DNA from: Rhododendron vialii
Taxonomy: Eukaryota; Streptophyta; Magnoliopsida; Ericales; Ericaceae
Assembly (NCBI RefSeq): GCF_030253575.1
Contig: NC_080564.1
Span: forward strand, 26,454,561-26,518,560
DNA: 64,000 bases
Direction: 5' to 3'
In this document: positions 43,435-53,705 of the stretch, piece by piece
Position numbering within the stretch: position 1 is the stretch's first letter
Layout: each line of letters starts with the position of its first letter
Position numbers and translations under genes: made by a program
Notes under the pieces: model-generated
Told to the model about the DNA's origin: nothing
Databases searched by the model: none
Seen by the model: the letters and a program-made list of their open reading frames with translations, nothing else

Positions 43435-43686
43435 TTGGAGATTTGTAGCATCATTCAAGTAAATACAGATTAAGATCGTAGAAACATGAGCTTGTGATAT
43501 AGCAACACCTAATTTCGGACCAGTTAATGCAAGAACTATAAATCAAGGACCAAGAACTCCTATGAAATATAAAAGATCATTCATACATAGCATAGTCCAA
43601 GCGGACCCACTTAAAATCTTTACTGAACTATGACCGGCCATCATATTAGCAAATAAACGTATTCCTGAGCTTAACTAGATTCGTTT
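43435..43686 (-). pseudogene. atp6: Mitochondrial atp6 3'-part fragment
   Basis: Reading leftward gives SSGIRLFANMMAGHSSVKIL, SGSAWTMLCMNDLLYFIG, then a stop, then FIVLALTGPKLGVAISQAHV and STILICIYLNDATNL. This is the membrane core of ATP synthase subunit a (ATP6), ending near its C-terminus. Several Ser, Pro or His residues stand where mature plant ATP6 has Leu, Phe or Tyr, as expected for unedited mitochondrial DNA. Both the stop and the truncation rule out function. Confidence 0.88.
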
Positions 43687-43763
43687 AACACCATGCAATA
43701 TCCGTAATTGATATCCAATTGCATACTATATGCATGAGATTTACACCTAGAGCAGAACTGCTA

Positions 43764-45281
43764 TCAAGTGGCTGCACCATCATCAAGTGATTGCGGTTCT
43801 TCAGTTTCTTTCTTATCTTGCAACGGTGAATCATCCTTTGCCGGTGCCTTCACTCTTGATTCCTCCTCTGCTTTCTTCGTTGCAGCTTCTTTCTTTGCTT
43901 CCTCAAGAGCTTGTATCAGTTTAGAAAGGGATTTCTCCACATCTTCTCTAGGGGACTTGCGCATGAGGGCCTCTGCCACGTCAGCAGGTGTAATCTTGGT
44001 CTCGTCCATCAACCGTCTGATCTTGTCAAACAGTGGATGTGCTTCTACCAACAGGTAATTCTTCGCGAGTACCTTAAATCCTTCAAAACTGCAGTACGAA
44101 AGCTCAATATGCTTGTCCATTCTTCCCCTTCTTATGAGTGCTGGGTCCAGCTTCTCCACATAATTAGTTGTAAACACAATTATTCTCTCTCCTCCGCAAG
44201 CAGACCAGAGACCGTCGATGAAATTTAGAAGCCCAGAAAGCGTAACTTTGCTAAATCCCTTGCCTTCTCTGTTCTTCAAGTCGGTTTGCTTTTTCTCCTC
44301 CTCATTCTTGTCTTCTGTTTCTTTCTCTGTCTTCTTCTTCCTGTGACCTGTAAGATCAAGTGAGCAGTCAATATCCTCGATTACGATAATGGATTTACCC
44401 GTAATCTCTATCAATAGCTTCTTTAGCTCTGTATTGTCCTCGACTGCCGTGAGCTCGAGATCATAAACATTGTAATTCAACAAATTTGCCATTGCGGCAA
44501 TCATCGTAGACTTCCCTGTGCCAGGGGGACCATATAGTAAATACCCCCTTTTCCACGCTTTCCCAATCCGAGCGTAAAAATCCTTGCTCTGGCTGAAAGT
44601 CAGAAGATCTTCTATGATCTCCTGCTTCTTCTCTGCCTCCATTGCTACCGACTCAAATCTCGCTGGATGCTCAAACGGTACATCACTCCACATGGGTTGC
44701 CTGGGATATGCATATTTATCCCTAGCACCATTTGTGTAGAGCTTCCTCTGCCTATTCTTTACCCTAATCTCCTTCCCTTTCTTCATCACATGCTCCAAGT
44801 AAGATTCGGCTATCATCTCCCTATAACGCTTATGGAATGTAAGATTGTAATATCTCCTCTCCGGCTGCGAATTGTTACCATTTCCCACGGGTTTGGGTGA
44901 TCTGATGCCCAAAACCCATGATATTTTTGCACCTTGAAACTCATCCGTCAGCTTCTCGTACTCATCCATGGTTAGTACAATCTTTTTGCTGTCTTTTTCC
45001 ATCTCAAGTTTGAGCCTTTTTGCACTTTTTGCTGAATTCGTGCTTAGGTATGCCTCGACTGTGGCATAGGCTTCGCTACGGTTGAGCCCAGTCCCCATGA
45101 ACTCGTGGATGGAAACATGGATGTATGGGTTGAAAAAGTTCTCGAGTCTATGCATCGATTTCTCTAAGAAGTGGCGAACCTCGTAGGGGCAGTACTGGCG
45201 GATGATCGTCCAAACGAACATGAAACTAGCGATCGTAGAGCCCACAGTCGTCCACATCTCCGCCATCGTGATTGCCGCCAT
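43764..45281 (-). CDS. AAA-ATPase, At3g28580/AATP1 type, copy A
   Basis: A 505-aa intronless, open gene. The N-terminus has a membrane segment (TTVGSTIASFMFVWTIIRQY) and the AAA-ATPase-associated N-terminal domain (YIHVSIHEFMGTGLNRSEAY). The AAA core has Walker A GPPGTGKS (about residues 251-258), Walker B SIIVIEDIDCS, a sensor region (IIVFTTNYVEKLDPALIRRGRMD) and an acidic, Lys-rich insert after Walker B (KKKTEKETEDKNEEEKK). The C-terminal tail is a Lys/Glu helix. Relatives sit on the mitochondrial outer membrane or ER and are often stress-induced. The start is the first Met at 45281, as in copy B. About 80% similar to copy B by eye. Confidence 0.95.
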   Translation of the reverse strand: MAAITMAEMWTTVGSTIASFMFVWTIIRQYCPYEVRHFLEKSMHRLENFFNPYIHVSIHEFMGTGLNRSEAYATVEAYLSTNSAKSAKRLKLEMEKDSKKIVLTMDEYEKLTDEFQGAKISWVLGIRSPKPVGNGNNSQPERRYYNLTFHKRYREMIAESYLEHVMKKGKEIRVKNRQRKLYTNGARDKYAYPRQPMWSDVPFEHPARFESVAMEAEKKQEIIEDLLTFSQSKDFYARIGKAWKRGYLLYGPPGTGKSTMIAAMANLLNYNVYDLELTAVEDNTELKKLLIEITGKSIIVIEDIDCSLDLTGHRKKKTEKETEDKNEEEKKQTDLKNREGKGFSKVTLSGLLNFIDGLWSACGGERIIVFTTNYVEKLDPALIRRGRMDKHIELSYCSFEGFKVLAKNYLLVEAHPLFDKIRRLMDETKITPADVAEALMRKSPREDVEKSLSKLIQALEEAKKEAATKKAEEESRVKAPAKDDSPLQDKKETEEPQSLDDGAAT

Positions 45282-45399
45282 GTTAGTTGACGGTTGCTCT
45301 CAGTTCTTTGTTCTTCTCCTCTTCTTGTTCTTAATCTTTGCCTTTCTTTAGATGGATGGATGGGTTTTCATGCATACTCACGCCTTTAGACTTTAGGTC

Positions 45400-45408
45400 T
45401 TTTTATAG
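45400..45408 (-). promoter_or_regulatory. Likely TATA box of AAA-ATPase copy A
   Basis: On the minus strand CTATAAAAA lies about 120 bp upstream of the start codon. The matching place in copy B (about 50140-50150) reads TAATAGAAAA, so the box seems to be lost there. Confidence 0.5.
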
Positions 45409-45429
45409 CACAGATCCGGCAGTCAACAA

Positions 45430-46105
45430 CTAATCTCCTCAGTTTCCATGTAGTTTCCATTCGACTTCCACCCGCCAATCCAGACTTATTCAAAGGGCTA
45501 AACAGAGCAGGTGGACTTTAGGTCTTTTTGTGAGGTTTGGGCACTATATGCTGTTGTGTTCGAGTCATGTCATTTCGGATTCATGTCAAAATTCCTATTA
45601 ACTTAAACGCATCATACGAAAAAGGTATATAGAATTATACCCGTAACTATGTTTCACATGAACAACCTATTTGATCTGATAACATAAATGAAGACATTTT
45701 TGAAAATCATCATAATCACATAAAATGTAAAATCAGCAAAAAAAAAAAACACTATGGTAGTAGATGGCACATGCAAGCATTAGAAATATTGAGTTGATCT
45801 AGTTGGGTTATCTTGCCTCGAAACTTTCTTGCTATCTAAGAAAGCTTGTGCAACATGGGGTCGGGTCTGATGTCAGCTTATCGTATCGTATTCGAGTCAT
45901 GTTATTTCTAGTAAATGGGTTGACACAAAAAAATAAATGGTTATTCATGTTTTTTTGAGTTGTTCAAGTCCAATCTGTATTTGTCCGGTTTAACTTCCGT
46001 GTTCGTGTCAAAAAATTATCTATCCAAACCCTCTAGCTTCATGTTGGATTTGAGTCTTGTTAACAGATCATGTCCAAAGTCCTCACTCCCACCTTTTAGT
46101 ACACG
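45430..46105. other. Extra sequence upstream of ATPase copy A
   Basis: This stretch is absent from the matching place in copy B (near 50160). It contains GTTCGAGTCATGTCATTTCGG-like and GTATTCGAGTCATGTTATTTC repeats (about 45558 and 45888) and a duplicated AAAGGGCTAAACAGAGCAGGTGGACTTTA box (about 45496, echoed at about 46248). No gene is seen. It may be an old transposon. Confidence 0.45.
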
Positions 46106-46945
46106 CGCATGGGAAATCAACTTCAAAATTTGTTGTATATTTTACTGGGAATACATTCATTCAACCCCGCTGTCAGGAATCTCTTCTTATTCTTCTTCCT
46201 TGCTTTTCGGAGTTTCCATGTAGATTCACTTCTATGGTCTTATCGAAAGGCCTAAAACAGAGCGGGTAGACTTTATATCTTTTTATGATATATATTCTTT
46301 AGTTTCATTGGTTGAGTTCAGAAGATTCAACTCAGCAGTCAGCAATGATGCTTGGTAGAATCCTAAAGGTGACGTGGGGAGTTCTCAATCACAACTCACA
46401 AGCATGAACTTCCAAGAAAATACGTAGAAGGAAGTAGGTAAAAGATTTTGGACGGCCTGAGAGTCTTCGATGGTTTTGGGTCTTTGATGTTGTTTTCAGT
46501 CACTAGAGAGAGAAATGAAAGCTTGACTTTTCTTCACTGGTCTGGCTTAATTTTCTGGTTACTGGAGGAAAAATTGGTAAACCAACCACCCCCAAGGGAA
46601 TAACCTCCTCTACATACCATCATACCTCCATATTCTTCCATAGCCCCCATTGCGGGTTCCACCCCAAGTTCAAAACGATGATTCGATCTGTCATCCGCGG
46701 TAAGAGATGTGTTTCAGAATTTTTTTTGATTGAATGTCGACATGAATGTGAACAAATTATGTTTTTGCATAAATTAAAAAAAAAAAAAAAAGACGGTGAA
46801 AATAATTTAAACTCGCACTGTCAATTTATGCAAACAAAGTACATTTCAGGTATCTACTATTGATGTATGATCTAACTAATCTTTTGTATGATTGTTAAAA
46901 ACTTCGAGTTTTACAAGATGAACTATCTATTGATATCCATGTTGC

Positions 46946-47454
46946 ACTATTTACACTTTTCAAAAAATTTGTTCATATTTTGTAATTTATAATATTTTTT
47001 ATGACTTTAAAATTTTTGTATAATAAAACAAGTGAACTCAATCAAACAAGATTCATATTGGATATAAGTATTTTTTAAGAGGTCTAAATAGTTAAACATG
47101 GACATTTATTTAGGAATGGAGAGAGTATGTATTTTGTGTTGGTCGATTTCGGGCTTTGACATGTATTATGTATGTCTCGTTAAATTTCGTTACAATAACA
47201 CTTGACACCTTGTACTTTCTACTATTACACATTTAACCCCAAAATGCTTTTTAAAATTATGAAATACTCCCCACTAACTAATTGTCGCCTGGCTGAATAA
47301 TCGGCGACTAATTGCCGACGAATGTAAAAACGCTTAATTACCGCTTAGACCCTATAATCTAGGCGGACTAGGCCAACTTTTTGAACAGCGGATGTAGCAA
47401 AAGGGGCCCCAAAAACCATATACCTACTGCAATTCTTTTCCTGATAGCGGATCA
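46946..47454. other. Spacer between the two duplication copies
   Basis: AT-rich non-coding DNA. No gene or clear repeat is supported. Confidence 0.4.
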
Positions 47455-47471
47455 ACTATAAATTCTATAAT

Positions 47472-47850
47472 CAGTATGAATTGTCTGAGTCGGAAGCAGA
47501 GTCAATGAAACCTGGTAATTCAAATGTGTCAGATGAAAGCACAGATTCTGAAAATGCTGAATTTTCCATGGGAAGTCGAGACTTCCAGGGCAATAGTGAC
47601 GATAGCCAGGGAATAAGAGAAGTTGATCAACCTGACACAGTAGAGGAAGTGCAAAACCAACCAGCTGGGAAATCAAAAAGCACAGGCAAAAACGATATTG
47701 GAAGTGTGAGAAAAACATGATTGCTTGACCTACATGAGATTGCCCCTGGTTCCTGATTTGAAAATGACCCGAACACATCAAAAAAAGAAGATACAGAATA
47801 CTTAAAAGTTTTGAAGTTTCCCTTTCCAGAGGAAGGTTATTGTTTTCGAT
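47472..47850 (+). pseudogene. Decayed gene fragment, copy B
   Basis: The open part (47481-47720) reads MSESEAESMKPGNSNVSDES, then NQPAGKSKSTGKNDIGSVRKT. It ends in a TGA, after which LLDLHEIAPGS and ENDPNTSKKED can still be read. Copy A reads TRFLEVNELALGYGFEDDPN at that place, so the ancestral frame went on. It is an acidic, Ser-rich C-terminal exon of an unrecognised protein. No start exon is seen. Confidence 0.5.
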
Positions 47851-48493
47851 TGTGAAAGCTCGTTATACAATAGATGGTCAATAAATTTTGCTACAATCCC
47901 AGTAAGTAGTAGCTAGAGAGGTACTTCCATGTTGTAATTTAAGCATTTGATACCATTCAATGCTGAGAATATTATGTAGAGTTGATTGTTTTTAGTGTAT
48001 GACATTCAAATAAACCTCTGGCAAATTTATGGGAAATTTGTAGGAGGTGTTTGGTCTTTTCTTATCCGGAAACGCCGGTATAATAATCTTTGAATTCATA
48101 TTGTCGTCAAAAGTCTTCACTTTTAAATGTTCAAGACCCGGAATTTCATTTTTTATGGTCACGTCAATCGTATGCTTCTAAGCATCTGGATTGGTCAGGC
48201 CTCCTCATGATCAAATTTTTAAACTTGATTTGTAACCTGATTTGCTCCTCGAGAAGTAACAAATTTTCTTACTTTCTCAAGTTTATATTGTCGTGCCCTA
48301 TTTGACTAAAATTCATTTATTTGCATCAGGCACATTCATTTATTTGCATCAGGCACATAAATACATGAATTGACGGTAGTGGTCTATATGACAGAATGAG
48401 ACTGATGTTTAAGATATAGTATTACTTAAACACAATATAATTCCTATATTTGATCTCCAATTGCATACGCTAAAGATGACATGAGATTTATAT

Positions 48494-50023
48494 CTAGAGC
48501 AGAACTGCACCATCATCATCAAGTCCCTGCGGTTCTTCAGTTTCGTGCTTACCTTGCACCAGTGAATCATCCTTTGTTGGTTCCTTCCCTCTTGATTCCT
48601 CCTCTGCTTTCTTCGTTGCAGCTTTTTTCTTTGCTTCCTCAAGAGCTTGAATCAGGTTCGAAAGGCATTTCTCCGCGTCTTCTCTGAAGGACTTCGGCAT
48701 GAGGGCCTCTGCCACATCAGCAGGCGTAATCTTGGTCTCCTCCATCAATCTTTCTATTGTCTCAAACAACGGATGTGCTTCTACCAACAGGTAATTCTTT
48801 GCAAGTACCTTAAATCCTTCAAAACTACAGTACGAAAGCTCAATATGCTTGTCCATTCTTCCCCTTCTTATTAGTGCAGGGTCCAGCTTCTCCACGTAAT
48901 TAGTTGTGAACACGATTATTCTCTCTCCTCCGATAGCAGACCAGAGGCCGTCAATGAAATTCAGAAGCCCAGAAAGCGTAACTCTGCTGATACTCTCTTC
49001 CTTTGGGTCCTTAGAGTTTGTTTCTTTTTTCCCCTGCTCATTCTTGTCTTCTGTTTCTTTCTCTGTCTTCTTTTTCCTTTGACCTGTAAGATCAAGCGAG
49101 CAGTCAATATCCTCGATTACTATAATGGATTTACTCGTAATCTCTATCAATAGCTTCCTCAGCTCTGTATTATCCTTGACTGCCGTGAGCTCTAGATCGT
49201 AAACATCGTAATTCAACAAATTTGCCATTGCGGCAATCATCGTAGACTTCCCTGTGCCAGGGGGACCATATAGTAAATATCCCCTTTTCCACGCTTTCCC
49301 AATCCGAGCGTAGAAATCCTTACTCTGGCTGAAATGCAGAAGATCCTCTATGATCTCTTGCTTCTTCTCCGCCTCCATTGCTATCGACTCGAATCTCGCC
49401 GGATGCTCAAATGGTACATCGCTCCACATAGTTTGCTTGGTAATGAACCATCTATTCGCTGCACCATTTGTGTAGAGCTTCCTCTGCCTATTCTTCACCC
49501 TAATTTCCTTCCCTTTCTTCATCACGTGCTGCAAGTAAGATTCGGCTATCATCTCCCTATGACGCTTATGGAACGTAAGCTTGTAAAATCTCCTCTCCGG
49601 CTCCGAGTGGTACGCACTTCCCATGGGTTGTTGAGGCATACCGGTCTTGCCCAAAACCCACGAAATTTCCGCACCTTGAAACTCGTCTGTCACCTTCTCA
49701 TACTCGTCCATGCTTAGTACAATATTCTTGTTATCTTTTTCCATCTCGAGTTTGAGCCTCTTTGCGCTTCTCGATGAATTTGTACTTAAATATGCCTCAA
49801 CCGCAGCATAGGCTTCGCTACGATTGAGCCGGGTCCCAGTGAACTCGTGGACGGAAACATGGATGTATGGGTTGAAAAAGCGCGCGAGCTTGTGCATCCA
49901 TTTCTCTAAGAAATGGCGAACCTCGTGGGGGCAGTACTGGCGGAAGATTGTCGAAACGAACATGAAACTGGCGATGGTAGAGCCCACTGTCGTCCACATC
50001 TCGGCCGCCGTGATTGCCGCCAT
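48494..50023 (-). CDS. AAA-ATPase, At3g28580/AATP1 type, copy B
   Basis: A 509-aa intronless, open gene and tandem paralogue of 43764-45281. It has the same layout: a membrane segment (TTVGSTIASFMFVSTIFRQY), the N-terminal domain, Walker A GPPGTGKS, Walker B IIVIEDIDCS, TTNYVEKLDPALIRRGRMD and a Lys/Glu-rich tail ending DDDGAVLL. It differs most in the segment before the ATPase core (LGKTGMPQQPMGSAYHSEPE) and in the acidic insert. No disabling change is seen. The start is the ATG at 50023, which matches copy A in sequence and context (CCGCCATG on the plus strand). Confidence 0.95.
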   Translation of the reverse strand: MAAITAAEMWTTVGSTIASFMFVSTIFRQYCPHEVRHFLEKWMHKLARFFNPYIHVSVHEFTGTRLNRSEAYAAVEAYLSTNSSRSAKRLKLEMEKDNKNIVLSMDEYEKVTDEFQGAEISWVLGKTGMPQQPMGSAYHSEPERRFYKLTFHKRHREMIAESYLQHVMKKGKEIRVKNRQRKLYTNGAANRWFITKQTMWSDVPFEHPARFESIAMEAEKKQEIIEDLLHFSQSKDFYARIGKAWKRGYLLYGPPGTGKSTMIAAMANLLNYDVYDLELTAVKDNTELRKLLIEITSKSIIVIEDIDCSLDLTGQRKKKTEKETEDKNEQGKKETNSKDPKEESISRVTLSGLLNFIDGLWSAIGGERIIVFTTNYVEKLDPALIRRGRMDKHIELSYCSFEGFKVLAKNYLLVEAHPLFETIERLMEETKITPADVAEALMPKSFREDAEKCLSNLIQALEEAKKKAATKKAEEESRGKEPTKDDSLVQGKHETEEPQGLDDDGAVLL

Positions 50024-50446
50024 GTTAGTCGATGGTTGCCCTCAGTGCTTTCTTCTCCTCCTCTTCTTATCCTTCTTCCTTGCCTTTCTCTAGATGGATG
50101 GATGAGTTTCCATGTATACTCTGGCTGTAAACTTCAGGTCTTTTCTATTACCCGGATATAGAAATCAACTTCGAATTGTCTTCCTATTTTTAGCCATTCA
50201 ACGCAGCTGTCAGCAATGGATCTCTTCTTTTTCTTTCTTCCTTGCTTTTTCTGAGTCTCCATGTACAGTAGGCCAGTTCTGCTAACTAAAAGTATTTATT
50301 TGAACTTATTTTTTGAATTAAATGTAGTGTATTGTAAGAGAACTAATGCATGCCCACGGCTCGAACAATTCGATATTGAGTGCAATTTTGTTCACTCTTC
50401 TTACAAGAGGGTAGTGAATATTACCCTCATTCCTATTTGTTAAAAT

Positions 50447-50545
50447 GATGTGGATTCCACCACAAAGTGGTGTCATGTTTACCATTCAATACACTTTTTG
50501 GTAAGTATGACACTTTGTGGTGGAATTCACACAATTTCAACCAAT
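50447..50545. mobile_element. Small hairpin MITE
   Basis: About 100 bp with inverted arms: GTGGATTCCACCACAAAGTGGTGTCATGTTTACC on the left and GGTAAGTATGACACTTTGTGGTGGAATTCACAC on the right, with a loop near 50490. Non-coding. Confidence 0.65.
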
Positions 50546-51394
50546 AAAGAGGAGAGTGATGTTAACACTCTTTAAAAAAAGGTGAACAAAACTTAACATG
50601 GAGCAAAGTGATCATGTCTAAAGGAACGCACCCACATACTATTATTACCACAAAAAACCAATTCCTCATTGCTACTGCTGAGCACATCAACTAATCTAGG
50701 ATCCAATAGGTTCATCGATAGTTAGTCACAAAAACACATGAAATACCAAACTCTCTTCGTCCAAAAGTAATATAATTGCACGGCCCACAAATTACAAAAA
50801 AAATCATAGCCATTAAAGAGCAGGTACTTAAAAAATAACATTATCGGAACGGGGCCTTTTTAACTCTTTTCTAAAGGGCTAAACCGAGCAGGTAAACTTT
50901 ATGTAATTTTTTATGTAACACGCGTGGAAATCTACTTCAAAAGGTGTCTGGTTTTTTAAAGTACTTTTGTTTGTTGGGATTAACGTGGATTCAACTCAGC
51001 AGTCAGCAATGATGCTTGGTAGAATCCTAAAGGTGACGCGGGGAGTTGTCAATCACAAGCATGGATTTCCAAGCAACTAGACTTGGGTAATTATTGTTAG
51101 GTAAAAGACAGGGTTTGGACGGCCTGTGGGGTCTTTCATGTGTCTTCCCTTTCTCCTAGTAGTCCTATATGAGGTGTTTGTGTACCGTTGGTGTTCTCTG
51201 TGCTAAAAGAGGGATTGGTTGTTTTCTGCCCACAGAAAAATGTTGAACTTGTCTTCCTCCTACTGGTTTGGGTTTTCTCGTGGACCTTAAGGACGACAAA
51301 TTGGCTGACAGTGCCCCGACACCAACGCACCACATATTTCTACGGGTCTGTATATGTGTGGGTCTGTATATGTGTGGTGTTAGGGCACCAATTT

Positions 51395-51589
51395 AGGACC
51401 GTAAATGACCCGAGCCAAAAACTTGAGCTTGAGGTCGGCTTGAGCCTTAACGAGCCAAGTTTAGTTATTTACTAAACGAGTCTCTTTAATCGAGTTGAGT
51501 TTCCCTTAATGAGCAGAGCTTTTGTTGAACGAGCCGAGCGTTAACGAGCCGAGTCGAGTTCGCGAGCTGTTCGGTTCATTTATAGCCCC
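51395..51589. mobile_element. Short hAT-like element in copy B only
   Basis: The ends AGGACCGTAAATGACCCGAGCC and TGTTCGGTTCATTTATAGCCCC are inverted and related. The inside is built of GAGCCGAGTCGAG-type motifs, a common plant non-autonomous pattern. It is absent from copy A. Confidence 0.5.
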
Positions 51590-52155
51590 AAGCACCATCA
51601 AGACCACTCAATAATTTTTCCCCGGGGATCACCTCCCCTTCGTACCATCATCTCTCCATATTCTTCTAGAGCACCAATCTTATGGATTCCACCACGAGCT
51701 CAAACGATGATCCGATTTGCTCATCTCCTATATTCCTTACAGTAGGACATTGATCAAATATCAACAAGAATGTGAACAAATCGTTCTTTGTTTATTAAAA
51801 TGGATTGTGAAAATAATTTGAACTTACCCTGTCCATTTTTATCAAACGAAGTACTAACATTTTATTCAAGTGTCTATCAATGTCTAAGAGAATTTTTAGT
51901 CTGTTTTATACAAATGTTAAAGACGACAAGGGTTCTAAGATGACGGTTCGAATAGACATTTGGAACTCGGTGGAGGGCCCACTAGTGGGAGTATGGGGAG
52001 GTATGTACAGATGGATTCAACTCACATCCTGTCTTCACTTTCCAGTTTTGGACCATTGTTGGCCCACTCAGGACCACAATAATGATCAAAATCACTTATT
52101 CCACAGCCCTTGCTAAGCAGAAAGGATACGAGTTCAACAAATGCTACATATAGAC

Positions 52156-52380
52156 TACGCAGATCAATTTTCGACCCTATTGGGTTTTCGTAAAGATGAT
52201 CAGAGTCGCTCATTTTATTGGTAGGGACGTTTACAAATTATACAACTTTGCTTCAGATGCTGATATCGGATTGAGATAATTTTTTACAAGGATCCTAAAG
52301 AAAATATTTTAAACAAAATGAGCGGTTCCGATCATCTTTGTAAGACCCGAGACGGGTCCAAAATTGATCCGTGTATCGTG
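52156..52380. mobile_element. Fold-back element related to 16915-17240
   Basis: The arm AGATCAATTTTCGACCC...AAAGATGATCAGAGTCGCTCATTTT (52160-52216) pairs with AAAATGAGCGGTTCCGATCATCTTT...GGGTCCAAAATTGATCC (52316-52370). It shares the GATCCGAACCGCTCATTTT core with the fold-back at 16915-17240. Non-coding. Confidence 0.65.
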
Positions 52381-53705
52381 TATGTACAGCTTTTGCTGTA
52401 ACCTCTGCTTGCTAAGAAGGTTAGGCGAGCAAAAACTTAGCATGATCAAGCACCGATAGCTATGAGAACAAATCACACTTGTGAAATGAAAAGCGAACAC
52501 CACAAATGCGTTTAAAGCTTAAACCACTTATTTATTCTCTCACATATATTAGTCCACTTTTTGACATAGCATTGCTAAACCACTTATTGAACAAGCATTG
52601 ATATCCTTAACAACTTTTTGGTTTTGGTTAGGCCATTGTGAATGTTCTTACAATACCGATACAATCTCCGATCAATGGGGTTTGGATTGGGAGGACTGAA
52701 GATAGACCTTACCTTTGATAATATATGCAAAATCTTTGAGCAAAGCTCATCATTGAAATAATTACCACCTGTATTTCCAAAAATAAAATAAAAAACTCAA
52801 GAGATGTTATGTTGTGAAACTATGCCCTCAAATCTTAACCGGAAGGCGTAAGTGAGCATAGACCTAGAGGCCCGTTTTAAATTTTGTGCTCATTAGTCAT
52901 TACCGTGCTTCCTTCATTCAAGATATCATTGCAAGTTCCAACAAAATGACTAAAAAAAAAAAAAAAAACTCTGAATCAGCTGGGACTACACGACTCGTTA
53001 TCAACTCAATGGCCTGTGTCTATTTTCCTTCCACTTACATGCTCGTGGGTTGCACTCAATTGGTGGCCCATGTTTTTCAATATGTAACTGACTTCTTCAT
53101 TTTTTCCCCCCTTATTCTCTGAAAGGGTCTCCTTAACTTTGTTAAGTCCCTATTCTGCTAAGATTCTTATTTTTTAAGTACGTATTTCTTGCTTTACGAG
53201 ACAAGTTATTTTCTCACAATACATCACCTTTAATTCAAAAAATAAGTACTTATTTTAGTTAGTTGAACACACCCTGATGAATCAAAGAATCAATCATCAT
53301 CTAAAACATAATGAAAATGTCTCTTTTTTTGGGCTGACATATTGACTGTAAGTCTCTAACTTAAGAATAGGAATAACAAGACAATTGTTATTTCAATTAG
53401 GAGTAAAACCCTACGCTGGACGCTGGTGTAGTTCTGTATTACAACTATTTGTATAGAAATATTTCCTGCACATGTAACCCCACATTGTTGTTCTAATAAT
53501 CTAATAGGGTTAAAAGAATAGTACATTGAATGAATTTCGACGGTAATCGCATAGCCTAGTATATCTAGCACTAATTCCCGCGTATGACTATGCCTGCAAA
53601 CCTTTGTTCCTCGTTCATACGCTCTGCAATTCTCCTTGTCAAAAAAACAGTTGCTTGTTTGCATACCATATTCTGTGACTTCCCGCTGTCCCCCATTTCT
53701 GGTCT
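52381..53705. other. Intergenic DNA and 3' UTR of the galactosyltransferase gene
   Basis: No gene is seen at 52381-53355. A reverse copy of the 4783-4918 repeat lies at about 53175-53262. The part next to 53705 should be the 3' UTR of the minus-strand gene. Confidence 0.4.

Larger units (their letters stand above)
38701..43686. mobile_element. Mitochondrial DNA insert in the nucleus (NUMT), about 5 kb
   Basis: The left edge is sharp. Sequence shared with copy B runs to CGTGCCCTATTTGAC (38700), then becomes the end of a nad1 exon piece. At the right edge, an atp6 piece ends near 43686, where similarity to copy B resumes (about 48425). The inside has the typical GC-balanced, gene-poor look of plant mitochondrial spacer. 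The nad1 and atp6 pieces show unedited codons, so the source was mitochondrial DNA, not edited RNA. About 115 bp present in copy B (48310-48425) is missing at the insertion point. Confidence 0.85.
37860..46945. repeat. Tandem duplication, copy A (interrupted by mitochondrial DNA)
   Basis: Copy A matches copy B (47455-51965) in the same order and orientation: a decayed gene fragment, a short spacer, an AAA-ATPase gene on the minus strand, its promoter and further upstream sequence (TCAACTCAGCAGTCAGCAATGATGC at about 46331 and 50994). It differs by an approximately 5-kb mitochondrial insert (38701-43686) and an insert of about 600-700 bp at about 45430-46105. The borders are estimated from where similarity fades. 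Confidence 0.8.
47455..51965. repeat. Tandem duplication, copy B (no mitochondrial insert)
   Basis: The second copy of the unit described at 37860-46945. It shows the ancestral join across the mitochondrial insertion point (CCCTATTTGAC at 48295-48306, then on to CCAATTGCATACG at about 48458). It has its own extra piece at 51395-51589. Confidence 0.8.

Noticed and set aside
53356-53705. Downstream open stretch after the galactosyltransferase stop
   Set aside because: The coding frame of the last exon ends at 53706. The open stretch is in another frame and has no family match.
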